Below are positions 1 through 9,801 of a stretch of DNA of 64,000 nt, piece by piece. The notes beneath the pieces are model-generated. The model was not told the origin of the DNA, searched no databases, and saw only the letters and a program-made list of their open reading frames with translations. Both the position numbers and the translations under genes were made by a program. Positions within the stretch are counted from its first letter, which is position 1. Each line of letters opens with the position of its first letter. The DNA comes from CBDFLA01 sp965248915 (lineage in GTDB: Bacteria; Pseudomonadota; Alphaproteobacteria; M2410): assembly GCA_965248915.1 (NCBI GenBank), contig OZ252216.1, forward strand, positions 62,001-126,000. Reading direction: 5' to 3'.

Positions 1-62
1 AATTGTTCCCAGTCAATCGACCTTATGTAGAAGAGCAATCAGTAAGACAAGCGGAGAGAAAT

Positions 63-3000
63 ATGTTGAATCTGCACACAATCAAATCAAATCTTCTGAG
101 TGCTCTCGTGATACCTCTTGGTTTCCTAATTCCGGCTTTGGCTACGGTGTCTTCATCAGCAGAAACGCCGCAAGTTCCACTCGTGCAAAGACAAGAAGCC
201 TCTCCAAAAACCTGGTCTTCTGCCAAGCCTCATTATGACAGTTGGCTCTCCGGGTGTGTTGCATCCACAGGCGAAGCGGATTGCCACACAACGGCAATTC
301 CCAACTACACGACGCCGAGAGAAATTCTTGCCCTCGCGGATTCCTTGAGTGGTCACGGAGAATATAATGGGGATACCTACGCTCTACGGGCCTACGAGTA
401 CGTGCGAAACAACATCAACACTGAGTTTCGCTATGGCTTGTCAAAAGGAGCTCTCGGCGCCGCTGTAGATCTGTCCGGTACACCATTTGATCAAGCCCAA
501 CTCTTGGCCGAACTGTTGCGTGCAAGAGGCGTGACGGCGACCTATGAGGCGGGAACAATCTCACTCAGCACAGCTCAACAGTTTACGGACTGGACAGGTA
601 TTTCGGACGCGGCCGCGGCGTGCAAACTGCTATCGGATGGAGGGATACCAAATTCAGTGAACGGTCAAGCGTCAGGTAGTTGTCCGACTGGCTCTGTATC
701 GCAAGTGACCATGGGCCACATTTGGGTGCTCGCAAACGGCAAGCGTTACGACCCATCGTACAAAATCCGAACCGCGAATTCGACGGTCAATATTCCCTCT
801 GCAATGCAATGTGGCACGAGTTGTGGGTCGACGGTGAGCAACTATGTGCCGTCGCCTAGCCTTCTGTCCGGCACATCCAATGTCAACTATGTTCAGAGCG
901 TAGACAAGTCGACGATCGATGCGCAGGTCAAAGCTTATGCAACAAACCTCCAGTCTTGGGTCAGTCAGAATCAGCCATTGGCGCAGATTGAAGACATTGT
1001 CGCAATGCCGCGTGTGCAGACGGCGGCCGCTGATCCAAACAATACAGGGCCAATCGGCTACAGCACTGCGTACATATGGCCACAGGATATTCCGGACATC
1101 TTCAGAACCAAACTCTCGGTCCAGTATCTCGACAACAACTTGGTCCAGGACATTTTTGCGGATGAGGCCTATGGAGGCCGTATGTCGATTCAAACAGAAT
1201 TCGCTGTTGGGTCATCGGGCACACAGACGGCAATCACCGCTAAACTCAATCATGAGGACACCAATGTCGTAACTGCATCAATTGAAACAACGGCGACAAA
1301 CAAGGAATTTCCGCTGTCGATTGTGATATCGCACCCCTATGAAAGCACCTTTGCAAATGAGACGCTTAGTTCGACAGTGATTCCGCTTGTTTGGATTCGC
1401 GACAACAATACGGGCGATAGACAAAAACCCTTCTTCTTTTCAATCTTCCACGGATACGGTGACATTGGGTTTAACTCGATCGCGCACTATTCGAGAATAT
1501 CACGCAATGACGATTGGGCCGGAGGTCATGTAAACGGACAATTCGGTCAATACCGTTACAAAGACTCTCAACCAGCCTTGGCTCAGCAGTTTCTTGCTCA
1601 GGATACCCGGCTCTTCCAACTAGCAGCCGGGATACAAGGCGTATCGGGAACGCGGCACCACACGGTCGGCTACGCCATCGACGGCAATGAGTACATTCCC
1701 TTTCATCACTCCACGAATTTGGTGACTGTTTTTAGTGCTGTTCACAACACGAACAACACCACAAAGCGCGACGCGTTCTCCGCAACGTATGGAGCGCTGT
1801 CTTCAATGATCGAGGGGTCTGTCGTCCAGCAGTCCCAAGACAGTTGGGACGCCAACTCCGCCGTGTCGCTCATGATGCGCGCCAATGAAAAAAACTACAA
1901 GTTGCTCGATATCAATAGCGCCAACGTCACCGCTGCCCTGAACACGACAGTCAATTACACCGCAGATCAGAAAACGGCCATCACATCTCAAGCCAATACA
2001 GGCTTTGATGTTGTGGTTCCCAAGAACGGCAAACTCGGCAACTACACATTTGGCGGTCAGATCTTGAATATTGGTTATGGCGCCACGGTTGGTCATAAGA
2101 CCGATGCATCAACCTTCCTTATTGCCGGTAGATTGAAAGGCGGATCAGGCGTTGAAGGTTTTGATCCGCTACAAAGCGCAATGGCGACAACCCAGAACAC
2201 CATTAAGTCCATGCGTGAAGCATCACGGCCTGAAGTAGATTTGAACTCCGGCGCTCTGCGATTGTCACCAGAGCCAGACCTTATTGCGGGGCAGGGTGAG
2301 TTTCCCCGGGCGCTCCCTTTCCGGAGGTTCTACGATTCGAGCAATTCAAGTTATCTAAAGTGCGACCATCTATATCCAAAAACGATCGTGCCGCGTAACT
2401 CACCCCTAGGTCAAGACGAGTCAATCGTCGCGGGCACCAGATGTTTCTACGATGGACCTGATGCAGCGTCCAATCACCACATCGGCGGTGGCTGGGTTCA
2501 CAACTATCAAATCACTGCAGAACTCACCAACAACAGCAGTCTGAATTTGGGCGAACATTCAGCGATCGCAACCTCGCAAGCGATCGCAACGATCCAAGTC
2601 CTCCTGCAACTCTATGAAACACCCAATTTCCGCGAGAGAGTCGCAGCGATTTTCACCGCGAATTGGCTGTCAGAGGAATTTATCAGCAATTCCGTGATGA
2701 TCTCAATTCCTCCACAAAACCTGGCGTTTGGACGATTGGCCGATGGTACATATGCACCACCTTTAGGGTCTTCGGGCAATTTGGTAGTCAATGGCAAGCG
2801 TACGAAACCGATTCTCTATGGAGCACTTGGGTCTATTCGATACGACTATGCTGCATTCACGATTTTCTACACTGACCCGCAAGGTGCAGTTTATGGGTTC
2901 GGAACCAAAACAACGGAGCCGTCCCGAAAAGTCACCCAGAATTTTCCTGGCCTCAAAATAACACTTCCTAGATTCGCGGTAGACTCGATCATTTACCCGG

Positions 3001-6000
3001 ATGGGGTTGTCGTCGCTTTCCATTATGAAAATCCAACAACTCGCGCGGTCAATTCCTCCTTTGTGAATCATGACATTGACAAAGAAATTGAGGTCCTTAT
3101 TTCGGTAGGCAACAATCTTGGTCGCTCGCTCCACTTTGCATACGACCCAAATCCCTACCTATTTGTGCTCACCCAAGCAACCGGCGCCGCTGAGCATTGG
3201 CGACTAACAGCTGTCTTCGATGAGCAAACTGTTGCGGAGGGGACAAATCAGTATGTTTTTACGATGCCACCTCTCGAGTTGGCATTTAATGCAGAACCCG
3301 ATTTCTCCCTAATCGCCAATCAATATTCGATCATCTACAAAGATACAAACCAACTTTTTGATCCCCTTCTGACCGACAATCCGCGCATCGTCTATCACTA
3401 CAAGCAGGGCACCGGATGTGACGAACCGGAGACCTTGTTGGCTCAAATCTTTGGCGGACCCAGCATTCGCAAAATTTGCACGGAAGGGAGATTGGCCACA
3501 CCGCTTTACGACGTCGAATACGACCAAGCCATGCGGGTGAAGAAAATCACCGATGCCAATAACAACGTTACAACATATGCCCTTGGCGGATTGGGTGGCG
3601 AAGATTGGAAAAAATCTGAGATCATCGACCCACTTGGATACGTGACGGGATCAATCTATGACCGGCGCGGGAATGCGCGTGAGAGTTTTGACGCTCTCGG
3701 AAACGTGACCTCCTTTGAATACGACACCATTGGTCGCCTGACCCGTTCGATTTTCCCCGAACTCAACGAAACGCTCACCCAATACGACGACCGAAGCAAT
3801 ATGATTGGTCGCACGCAAGTGCCCAAACCAGGTGCCCAGGACCACAGTGGCACGGCATTGGCCAACATTGTCGAAGCGTGGACTTACGTCACATCCTGTC
3901 CAACAGCCAATTTGGTAACCTGCAACAAGCCATCGGACTACACAGATGGTCGGAACAATCTTTGGACCTTCAATTGGGACGCAGCGACGGGCAATCTCAC
4001 CAAAATCACATCGCCAAGTGTTGCTGGAGGAGCACCGATCACGGAGTATTTTTACACCGGTATTACGCCGATTTGGAGTAACACTGGCAATCCACCAACG
4101 ATCGATTTTTTGACCAAAGCGCGAAGTCCGAACGGTATTGAGACCTGTTACGACTACGCGACCGTCGGATCATCGCCTCAGAAAATCGTGCTGCAATCCG
4201 CCCGGACCGCATGCCAAACCGGTGGGGGAAACTTCACGACAACCCTCACCTATAATGTGAGCGGCCGTATCACAAAGATCGATGGTCCGCTGTCCGGCAA
4301 CACCGATTCAACGAACTATGTCTGGGATGAACGCCAGCGACCGCTTTACACCATCACCGCCGATCCAGATGGCGGTGGATCTGGGCTCCGCACGGCAACC
4401 CATTATGTTTATGATATTGATAGTCTTCTCTTATCGACCGAGGTAGGCACGGCGACGAATGCCGCCGCGGCGAACTTCACCGTGCTACAGACCACCTCAT
4501 ACCAATATGACGCGATGGGACTGAAAACCGCTGAGACCTCCCCAGATGGGTTGGTCACTAAAATGTCATACGATCAACTAAACCGTCCCATGTGTACGGC
4601 GGCAAGATTCACGGTGACATCTCCAACCCAGTTGAATGCATGTTTGGAAGCGGACAATTCAGATCGCATCAGCATCACCCATTACGATGCCCGTGGCGAT
4701 GTGTTCCAAGTCGTGAAGGGGTATAGATCGCCGATATCGCAAATTTACCAAGAGTATACGTACACCGCTAACGGTCTCATCGACACCGTCGCTGATGCCA
4801 ATGGTAATTTGACCACCTACAACTACGATGGCTTTGACCGCTTGTCACATCTCTATCTGCCGTCACCCACATTGCCAGCGCCGGGGACAATCGGCACATC
4901 GTCACTTACCGATTTTGAGCAATACGACTACGATGCCAATGGCAATCGCACATGGTTTAAGAAACGCGGCGGCGAAATCATCGCCTATACCTTCGATGCT
5001 TTGGACCGCATGACGGCGAAAGACTTGCCCGGCACCTCTGATGATGTGACATATGGATATGATCTTGCGGGCCTTGAAACCCAAATCGACGTGGCCGGCC
5101 ACACAGTCCGCATGGCTCATGACAGCGCGGGCCGCTTGGGCTGTGTCGTTCAAGGAGGCACTTTCACCAGCACACCGACCGAATCTGGCGGCGTCCTCTC
5201 TTGCTCCGCTGGGACCGGCCAACGCCTCGTGAGTTATCAGTATGATGCGGCCTCCAACCGCACCCGCACCACCTGGCCTGGCGGCAACTACGTCACACTC
5301 ACCTATGACAAACAAAATCGTGTCGACTTGATCCAAGAAAATGGCACCACAACCCTTGCGGATTACGACTTCGACAATCTAGGTCGTCGCGCCCAGATCA
5401 CCTACGGCAATGGCTCCATTGTTTCTTACGCTTGGGCGGCAGACTCCGCCCTCGATAAACTGACCAATGATCTCGACGGCAACCAGACCGTGGACGCCAT
5501 CGATCTTGAACTCATCCTCGGCTACAATCCGGTCAATCAGATCATCTCGCGCAGCGTATCGAGTACGGCCTACAAGTGGACCGTACCGGCAGCACTCACC
5601 ACGAGCTATACGCCAAACGGTCTTAATCAGTACACCAACGTTGCCGGCACCACGATAGGTTACGACCTGAACGGCAACCTGACCGGCGATGGTACGTTCA
5701 CCTTCGCCTATGATGCCGAAAACCGGTTGACCAGCGCGGCGGCCACCGGCACCACCGCCGCCTATGCCCATGATGGACTAGGCCGTCGCACGAGCAAGAC
5801 GGTAAATTCTGTCGCCACCCATTTCTTCTATGACGGTGACAAACTGATCGGGGAATACACCGGCGCCACCGGCACGTCCTCCTTGCGCCGCTATGTGCAT
5901 GGTCCCGGCGTTGACGAACCTATCGTCTGGTATGAAGGGGCCGGAACCACGACCAAAAAATGGCTCTACCGCGATGAGCGTGGCTCCATCGTCGCCGACC

Positions 6001-6797
6001 GCGATGGATCGGGCACCGTCAACACCTACACCTATGACGCCTATGGCACGCCAGGCGAACTGACCGGTTCGCTTTTCCGGTACACGGGCCAAGTCTTCGA
6101 TGCAGAAACCGGCCTCTACTACTACAAGGCGCGTTACTATTCGCCCGCCCTCGGTCGCTTCCTCCAAACCGATCCCATCGGCTACGAGGACCAGATGAAC
6201 CTTTACGGGTACGTCGCAAACGATCCGATGAACTTAACAGATCCAAGCGGTTTGGCTGTACAGGTTAACGGATCGCGAAGAGATATTCATCGGTTCGTGA
6301 GTGTGATAACGCAAGCCAGTGGCATAGACCTGTCTGTCGAAGACGGACTATTGGTTGCAGGAGATCGGGGAGGTGTGGAATCAGGAGCTGCGTCCGATAG
6401 CATTCTTGCAGCAATCGACTCCTCCGAAACAATTTCGTTCAGCGCTGTAGATGCGATTCCGGGTGGGTTCGGCGATAGTTTTGTTTCCGGTGAGTTCGAC
6501 GTTGGAGATATTGAAAGGATTCAGGCACGAGAACCTGAACTAGCGTCAGCACTAGTTGGCCACGTGTTTGCGGAGAGAACATTTGCTGCGGAGAATAAAG
6601 TCGGATTTTGGCCCGCTCACAATTTTGCTTTAGGTATAGAAGCTGCTGATTTTGGAGCAACACAGCGATATTCCTCACCTACCTTGGACGGAGAGTTCCA
6701 AATATTCAAGTACAAGTCTGGTGGGGTGATTGGGTTGTTTGGTAAAACCCACCGGACGTTTATGATCCCAATCGATTCTAGAGGAGATCCGAAATGA
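63..6797 (+). CDS. Secreted YD/RHS-repeat polymorphic toxin-type protein
   Basis: A 2244-residue protein. I place the start at ATG 63 because GGAGAG lies just upstream and the first 36 residues form a Sec signal peptide (charged start, hydrophobic run, then Ala-rich). Residues about 110-235 resemble the transglutaminase-like fold found in YD proteins, with an H-I-W and Y-D-P stretch, but the catalytic Cys position appears to be Gln (F-D-Q-A-Q-L-L). Many YD repeats follow (xxYDxxGR/N). The RHS core ends with the usual signature (Y-Y-K-A-R-Y-Y-S-P, T-D-P-I-G, N-D-P, D-P-S-G) at about residues 2018-2060. The last 185 residues are unrelated to the core, as expected for a variable toxin tip, and I do not recognise them. 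The stop overlaps the next gene by four bases. Frame stays open to the left edge, but the upstream part has no better start. The family is known; toxicity is inferred. Confidence 0.85.
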   Translation: MLNLHTIKSNLLSALVIPLGFLIPALATVSSSAETPQVPLVQRQEASPKTWSSAKPHYDSWLSGCVASTGEADCHTTAIPNYTTPREILALADSLSGHGEYNGDTYALRAYEYVRNNINTEFRYGLSKGALGAAVDLSGTPFDQAQLLAELLRARGVTATYEAGTISLSTAQQFTDWTGISDAAAACKLLSDGGIPNSVNGQASGSCPTGSVSQVTMGHIWVLANGKRYDPSYKIRTANSTVNIPSAMQCGTSCGSTVSNYVPSPSLLSGTSNVNYVQSVDKSTIDAQVKAYATNLQSWVSQNQPLAQIEDIVAMPRVQTAAADPNNTGPIGYSTAYIWPQDIPDIFRTKLSVQYLDNNLVQDIFADEAYGGRMSIQTEFAVGSSGTQTAITAKLNHEDTNVVTASIETTATNKEFPLSIVISHPYESTFANETLSSTVIPLVWIRDNNTGDRQKPFFFSIFHGYGDIGFNSIAHYSRISRNDDWAGGHVNGQFGQYRYKDSQPALAQQFLAQDTRLFQLAAGIQGVSGTRHHTVGYAIDGNEYIPFHHSTNLVTVFSAVHNTNNTTKRDAFSATYGALSSMIEGSVVQQSQDSWDANSAVSLMMRANEKNYKLLDINSANVTAALNTTVNYTADQKTAITSQANTGFDVVVPKNGKLGNYTFGGQILNIGYGATVGHKTDASTFLIAGRLKGGSGVEGFDPLQSAMATTQNTIKSMREASRPEVDLNSGALRLSPEPDLIAGQGEFPRALPFRRFYDSSNSSYLKCDHLYPKTIVPRNSPLGQDESIVAGTRCFYDGPDAASNHHIGGGWVHNYQITAELTNNSSLNLGEHSAIATSQAIATIQVLLQLYETPNFRERVAAIFTANWLSEEFISNSVMISIPPQNLAFGRLADGTYAPPLGSSGNLVVNGKRTKPILYGALGSIRYDYAAFTIFYTDPQGAVYGFGTKTTEPSRKVTQNFPGLKITLPRFAVDSIIYPDGVVVAFHYENPTTRAVNSSFVNHDIDKEIEVLISVGNNLGRSLHFAYDPNPYLFVLTQATGAAEHWRLTAVFDEQTVAEGTNQYVFTMPPLELAFNAEPDFSLIANQYSIIYKDTNQLFDPLLTDNPRIVYHYKQGTGCDEPETLLAQIFGGPSIRKICTEGRLATPLYDVEYDQAMRVKKITDANNNVTTYALGGLGGEDWKKSEIIDPLGYVTGSIYDRRGNARESFDALGNVTSFEYDTIGRLTRSIFPELNETLTQYDDRSNMIGRTQVPKPGAQDHSGTALANIVEAWTYVTSCPTANLVTCNKPSDYTDGRNNLWTFNWDAATGNLTKITSPSVAGGAPITEYFYTGITPIWSNTGNPPTIDFLTKARSPNGIETCYDYATVGSSPQKIVLQSARTACQTGGGNFTTTLTYNVSGRITKIDGPLSGNTDSTNYVWDERQRPLYTITADPDGGGSGLRTATHYVYDIDSLLLSTEVGTATNAAAANFTVLQTTSYQYDAMGLKTAETSPDGLVTKMSYDQLNRPMCTAARFTVTSPTQLNACLEADNSDRISITHYDARGDVFQVVKGYRSPISQIYQEYTYTANGLIDTVADANGNLTTYNYDGFDRLSHLYLPSPTLPAPGTIGTSSLTDFEQYDYDANGNRTWFKKRGGEIIAYTFDALDRMTAKDLPGTSDDVTYGYDLAGLETQIDVAGHTVRMAHDSAGRLGCVVQGGTFTSTPTESGGVLSCSAGTGQRLVSYQYDAASNRTRTTWPGGNYVTLTYDKQNRVDLIQENGTTTLADYDFDNLGRRAQITYGNGSIVSYAWAADSALDKLTNDLDGNQTVDAIDLELILGYNPVNQIISRSVSSTAYKWTVPAALTTSYTPNGLNQYTNVAGTTIGYDLNGNLTGDGTFTFAYDAENRLTSAAATGTTAAYAHDGLGRRTSKTVNSVATHFFYDGDKLIGEYTGATGTSSLRRYVHGPGVDEPIVWYEGAGTTTKKWLYRDERGSIVADRDGSGTVNTYTYDAYGTPGELTGSLFRYTGQVFDAETGLYYYKARYYSPALGRFLQTDPIGYEDQMNLYGYVANDPMNLTDPSGLAVQVNGSRRDIHRFVSVITQASGIDLSVEDGLLVAGDRGGVESGAASDSILAAIDSSETISFSAVDAIPGGFGDSFVSGEFDVGDIERIQAREPELASALVGHVFAERTFAAENKVGFWPAHNFALGIEAADFGATQRYSSPTLDGEFQIFKYKSGGVIGLFGKTHRTFMIPIDSRGDPK

Positions 6798-7153
6798 GAA
6801 ACTTCATTCTACCAGCATTTGCCATTGCCCTTTGTTTCGGTAGCGCCTGCAGTGACAAAGAGGTTGGGCAAAGATGGGAAGTCGAGAATGCTCAGGTCCT
6901 TTCAGCTTCCCCACGACCTCGTCCTTCCGGAATCCTCAGCACATTTGTAGAACTGGATGTCAAAACAGACGACAAAGATGAGTTCACGCTGTACGTGCAA
7001 TACATGGGGGCAGATCAATTTATCCCTACTAAGGGAATGGTGTGCAATGCGGAGGGCCATTTCGATTATATAAACGGTGAAAGCGCCATAAGCTTTCCTA
7101 TCAAGCGTGGCGTGCTTCATCGAATAGTAGAAAAGATCGAGTGCGACAGCTAG
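6794..7153 (+). CDS. Small lipoprotein-like protein, candidate immunity partner of the RHS protein
   Basis: A 119-residue protein whose ATG overlaps the RHS stop (ATGA), which implies coupled translation. GAGGAG lies about 10 bases upstream inside the RHS gene. It opens with a hydrophobic signal segment ending F-G-S-A-C-S-D, so it may be a lipoprotein cleaved before Cys-19, although the -3 residue is Gly rather than the usual Leu/Ile/Val. The mature part is rich in beta-type alternation and has two more Cys near the middle and end. I do not recognise the family. Position directly after a polymorphic-toxin C-terminus is the classic place for an immunity gene, and an envelope location would suit a toxin acting in the periplasm. 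It could instead be an unrelated accessory lipoprotein. Confidence 0.6.
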   Translation: MRNFILPAFAIALCFGSACSDKEVGQRWEVENAQVLSASPRPRPSGILSTFVELDVKTDDKDEFTLYVQYMGADQFIPTKGMVCNAEGHFDYINGESAISFPIKRGVLHRIVEKIECDS

Positions 7154-7233
7154 CGTGGCTAATCGAATACCGCTGATTTAAGAGGCGGTGCGGGCATATA
7201 GCTGTTCCCAATTCGAAGTGATACTCTTTAGCG

Positions 7234-7983
7234 ATGAACGCACTCGCCTTTTTCATTTGCATCACCTCTCTTTTCATCGGCAGTTTCATTGCTCTCGTCG
7301 CCATTCGCGCGCCCGTTGGGACGGATTGGAGGAAAGGGCGATCCAAATGCCCGAGTTGTCACGCGACGCTTTCGCCAGCTGATCTCGTTCCACTCATGAG
7401 TTTTGCACTGGCACGCGGCAAATGCCGACATTGCGGCGCGCCGATCGGCATCTATTATCCGGGCGTCGAACTTGCGGCACTGGGTGTGGGCGCAACGACT
7501 ATCTTCATGGCCCCGCCTCATCTGTGGGCAATAAGTCTCGCATTGGGCTTCACGTTGACCTTGCTTGGCGCCATAGACATCAAACACATGCGCCTGCCCG
7601 ATGTCCTGACACTACCCTTGCTCGGAACTGGGTTAGTCTATCTCGCATGGTGGGACACTGAATTGCTTTTGCCTCATGTGCTAGCGGTCGTTGCCGGATT
7701 TCTTCTCTTTTTTGCGATCTCACGTGTCTATGAAAAAGTAAGAGAACGACCAGGGCTGGGGCTTGGAGATGCCAAACTCTTCGGTGCCGGTGGAGCCTGG
7801 GTTGGGCTCACGGGACTGCCCAGCGTGCTCCTCATTGCCGCGATCTCAGGTCTCATTTGGGTCTTTCTCCACCGCCTCATCCGACCTGATTCGGTCTCCG
7901 AGAGCACCCGAATACCCTTCGGACCCTGGTTGTGTCTCGGCATTTGGATAACCTGGGTCTTTGGCCCTCTTGTACCCTGGTAA
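7234..7983 (+). CDS. gspO: Prepilin peptidase (type IV leader peptidase), GspO/PulO type
   Basis: A 249-residue polytopic inner-membrane aspartic protease of family A24. It would cleave the leader after Gly and N-methylate the pseudopilins GspG-K encoded downstream. The N-terminal cytoplasmic loop has the two zinc-type CxxC pairs (K-C-P-S-C and K-C-R-H-C). The two catalytic Asp motifs are present: G-A-I-D-I-K-H-M-R-L-P-D and G-L-G-L-G-D-A-K-L. Length is typical of short alphaproteobacterial members. It sits immediately before gspE on the same strand, separated by 114 bases, so it belongs with the secretion locus even if transcribed separately. Confidence 0.93.
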   Translation: MNALAFFICITSLFIGSFIALVAIRAPVGTDWRKGRSKCPSCHATLSPADLVPLMSFALARGKCRHCGAPIGIYYPGVELAALGVGATTIFMAPPHLWAISLALGFTLTLLGAIDIKHMRLPDVLTLPLLGTGLVYLAWWDTELLLPHVLAVVAGFLLFFAISRVYEKVRERPGLGLGDAKLFGAGGAWVGLTGLPSVLLIAAISGLIWVFLHRLIRPDSVSESTRIPFGPWLCLGIWITWVFGPLVPW

Positions 7984-8060
7984 GCTATTGTAATCACAGT
8001 GAAAATTACCTGTGACTTGCGGCGGTTCCAGCTTGCAACGCGAGACGAATCGTTCATACA

Positions 8061-8086
8061 CTCAACAACTATTCGTATTTGTTGAG
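8061..8086 (+). promoter_or_regulatory. Perfect hairpin overlapping the gspE Shine-Dalgarno
   Basis: CTCAACAA (8061-8068) and TTGTTGAG (8079-8086) form an 8-bp perfect inverted repeat with a 10-base loop. The right arm overlaps the GAGGAG ribosome-binding site (8084-8089) of the GTG start at 8098. Folding would partly hide the site, so translation of gspE may be tuned by structure. This is inferred from sequence only. Confidence 0.45.
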
Positions 8087-8097
8087 GAGCCCCATTC

Positions 8098-9798
8098 GTG
8101 GCCTGGGCCGAACGCGAGCGTGAGGACGATTGGCTCGATGCATTCTGTGCATCGCTCCTAAAGTCAGGTCACGTCAGCGAAGCAGGCCTGGCCCGCGCCC
8201 ACACCATTGCCGCATCTGAACACAAGCGCGTCGACCAGGTGCTGACCGGCCTCGGCCTCGTCGGTGAGCGGGATTTGGCAGGGGCCTACGCGCACCTCTT
8301 GGACTTGCCGTGCCTTGACCCTCAAGAGCTCAAAGAAGATCCGACGTGGACGGAGGAGTTCAACGCCGTCTTTTTGCAGCGTATGAAAGTTCTGCCGTTG
8401 GGTGAAGCAGGGGACACGTATCGATTGGCCATGGTCGATCCCCTAAACGATGAAGCGGTCGAGGCCGTGCGGTTCATCGTCCACCGTGACATCGCCCGTG
8501 TGGTCATGACCGAAGCGCAATTTGACGAGGGCTTTGCCAAGGCCTTTGGTTCGGCAACCATGGCTGCCGATCTTGACGCCACGTTCGATATGGTTGCCGC
8601 GTCGCTCGACACGTCAGCTGTGCAAAAGCTGCGCGACTCAGCCAGCGAAGCGCCGGTCATCCGCTTGCTCAACAATTTGGTGGCGCGCGCCATTGAGACA
8701 CGCGCCTCTGACATTCACATCGAACCGGACCAAGGCTCCGCCCGCGTGCGCATGCGTATTGACGGCGCGTTGCAGCTCGTGCCCGTTCCCCCTGTGGGAA
8801 TTGACCCCCTGATCTCGCGCGCCAAGATCATGGCCGGCCTCGACATTGCCGAGCGCCGTCTGCCGCAAGATGGTCGCATGACCCAAGCCGTGCGCGGGCG
8901 AGAGATCGATTTTCGGGTGTCGACCGTGCCGACCCTTACGGGCGAAAGCGTGGTCTTGCGGGTGTTGGACCCTCATGCCATCGCGCTTGACTACGACGTG
9001 CTCGGCTTTACGAAAGCTCAAGTCGGGCGCTTGCGCCGCATCATGAACCGGCCTAATGGCATCGTGCTTGTCACTGGCCCGACCGGCAGCGGAAAGACCA
9101 CAACTCTTTACACGGCGCTTTCTGAACTCAACGGCCCGCAAGCAAAGGTTCTCACCATTGAAGACCCTGTCGAATATCAGCTTCAAGGCATCAACCAAGC
9201 CCAGGTCAACACGAAAGTCGGGCTCACTTTTGCTTCCGCGTTGCGCTCGTTCTTGCGCCAAGACCCGGACATCATGATGGTCGGTGAGATCCGTGATTTG
9301 GAAACCGCCGAAGTCGCCATCCAAGCAGCCCTCACCGGTCATCTCGTCCTCTCAACGCTCCACACCAACGATGCCCTCGGCGCGGTGGCGCGGCTCATTG
9401 ATTTAGGCGCGGAAGATTTCTTGATCGCCTCGACGGTGTCGGGCTTGATGGCGCAACGTCTGGTCCGCACTCTCTGCACGGAATGCCGCGAGCCTTACAC
9501 GCCTCCAAAGGAAATCGTGGGACCTCTTGGGGCGATAAATCCGAATGTCACGCTATACAAGCCCAAAGGCTGCGGGGCCTGTCAAAACTCTGGCTTCAAG
9601 GGACGCACAGTCATTGCTGAGATTTTGGAAATCTCCGAAGAGCTTCGCACTGAAATCGCGAGAGGTGCCAGTCTCGAAGTGTTGCGAGAGATGGCAAAAG
9701 CCCAAGGGTTTGAGCCCATGGCGCGAGACGGTTTTGAAAAGGCCGAACGCGGGATCACGTCCCTCGATGAAGTCTTCCGCGTCTGTCAGGCGGTGTAG
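8098..9798 (+). CDS. gspE: Type II secretion ATPase GspE
   Basis: A 566-residue cytoplasmic hexameric ATPase that powers pseudopilus assembly. It starts at GTG 8098, with GAGGAG nine bases upstream. It has an N-terminal T2SSE_N domain (residues about 10-150). The core carries Walker A G-P-T-G-S-G-K-T-T at about 327, the Asp box, Walker B (D-I-M-M-V-G-E-I-R-D) and the His box (S-T-L-H-T-N). A tetracysteine zinc module follows (C-T-E-C near 458, C-G-A-C near 491). Length and motif order match GspE and not the PilB retraction paralogues. It is the first gene of the tightly packed run that ends with gspK. Confidence 0.97.
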   Translation: MAWAEREREDDWLDAFCASLLKSGHVSEAGLARAHTIAASEHKRVDQVLTGLGLVGERDLAGAYAHLLDLPCLDPQELKEDPTWTEEFNAVFLQRMKVLPLGEAGDTYRLAMVDPLNDEAVEAVRFIVHRDIARVVMTEAQFDEGFAKAFGSATMAADLDATFDMVAASLDTSAVQKLRDSASEAPVIRLLNNLVARAIETRASDIHIEPDQGSARVRMRIDGALQLVPVPPVGIDPLISRAKIMAGLDIAERRLPQDGRMTQAVRGREIDFRVSTVPTLTGESVVLRVLDPHAIALDYDVLGFTKAQVGRLRRIMNRPNGIVLVTGPTGSGKTTTLYTALSELNGPQAKVLTIEDPVEYQLQGINQAQVNTKVGLTFASALRSFLRQDPDIMMVGEIRDLETAEVAIQAALTGHLVLSTLHTNDALGAVARLIDLGAEDFLIASTVSGLMAQRLVRTLCTECREPYTPPKEIVGPLGAINPNVTLYKPKGCGACQNSGFKGRTVIAEILEISEELRTEIARGASLEVLREMAKAQGFEPMARDGFEKAERGITSLDEVFRVCQAV

Positions 9799-9801
9799 GC
9801 C

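Noticed and set aside
5461..5530. Dockerin/EF-hand-like stretch D-L-D-G-N-Q-T-V-D in the first RHS protein
   Set aside because: It sits in register with ordinary YD repeats and lacks the second Ca-binding loop of a dockerin.
8638..9342. 234-codon minus-strand frame in gspE
   Set aside because: It is the antisense shadow of a strongly conserved gene, with no ribosome site or domain.
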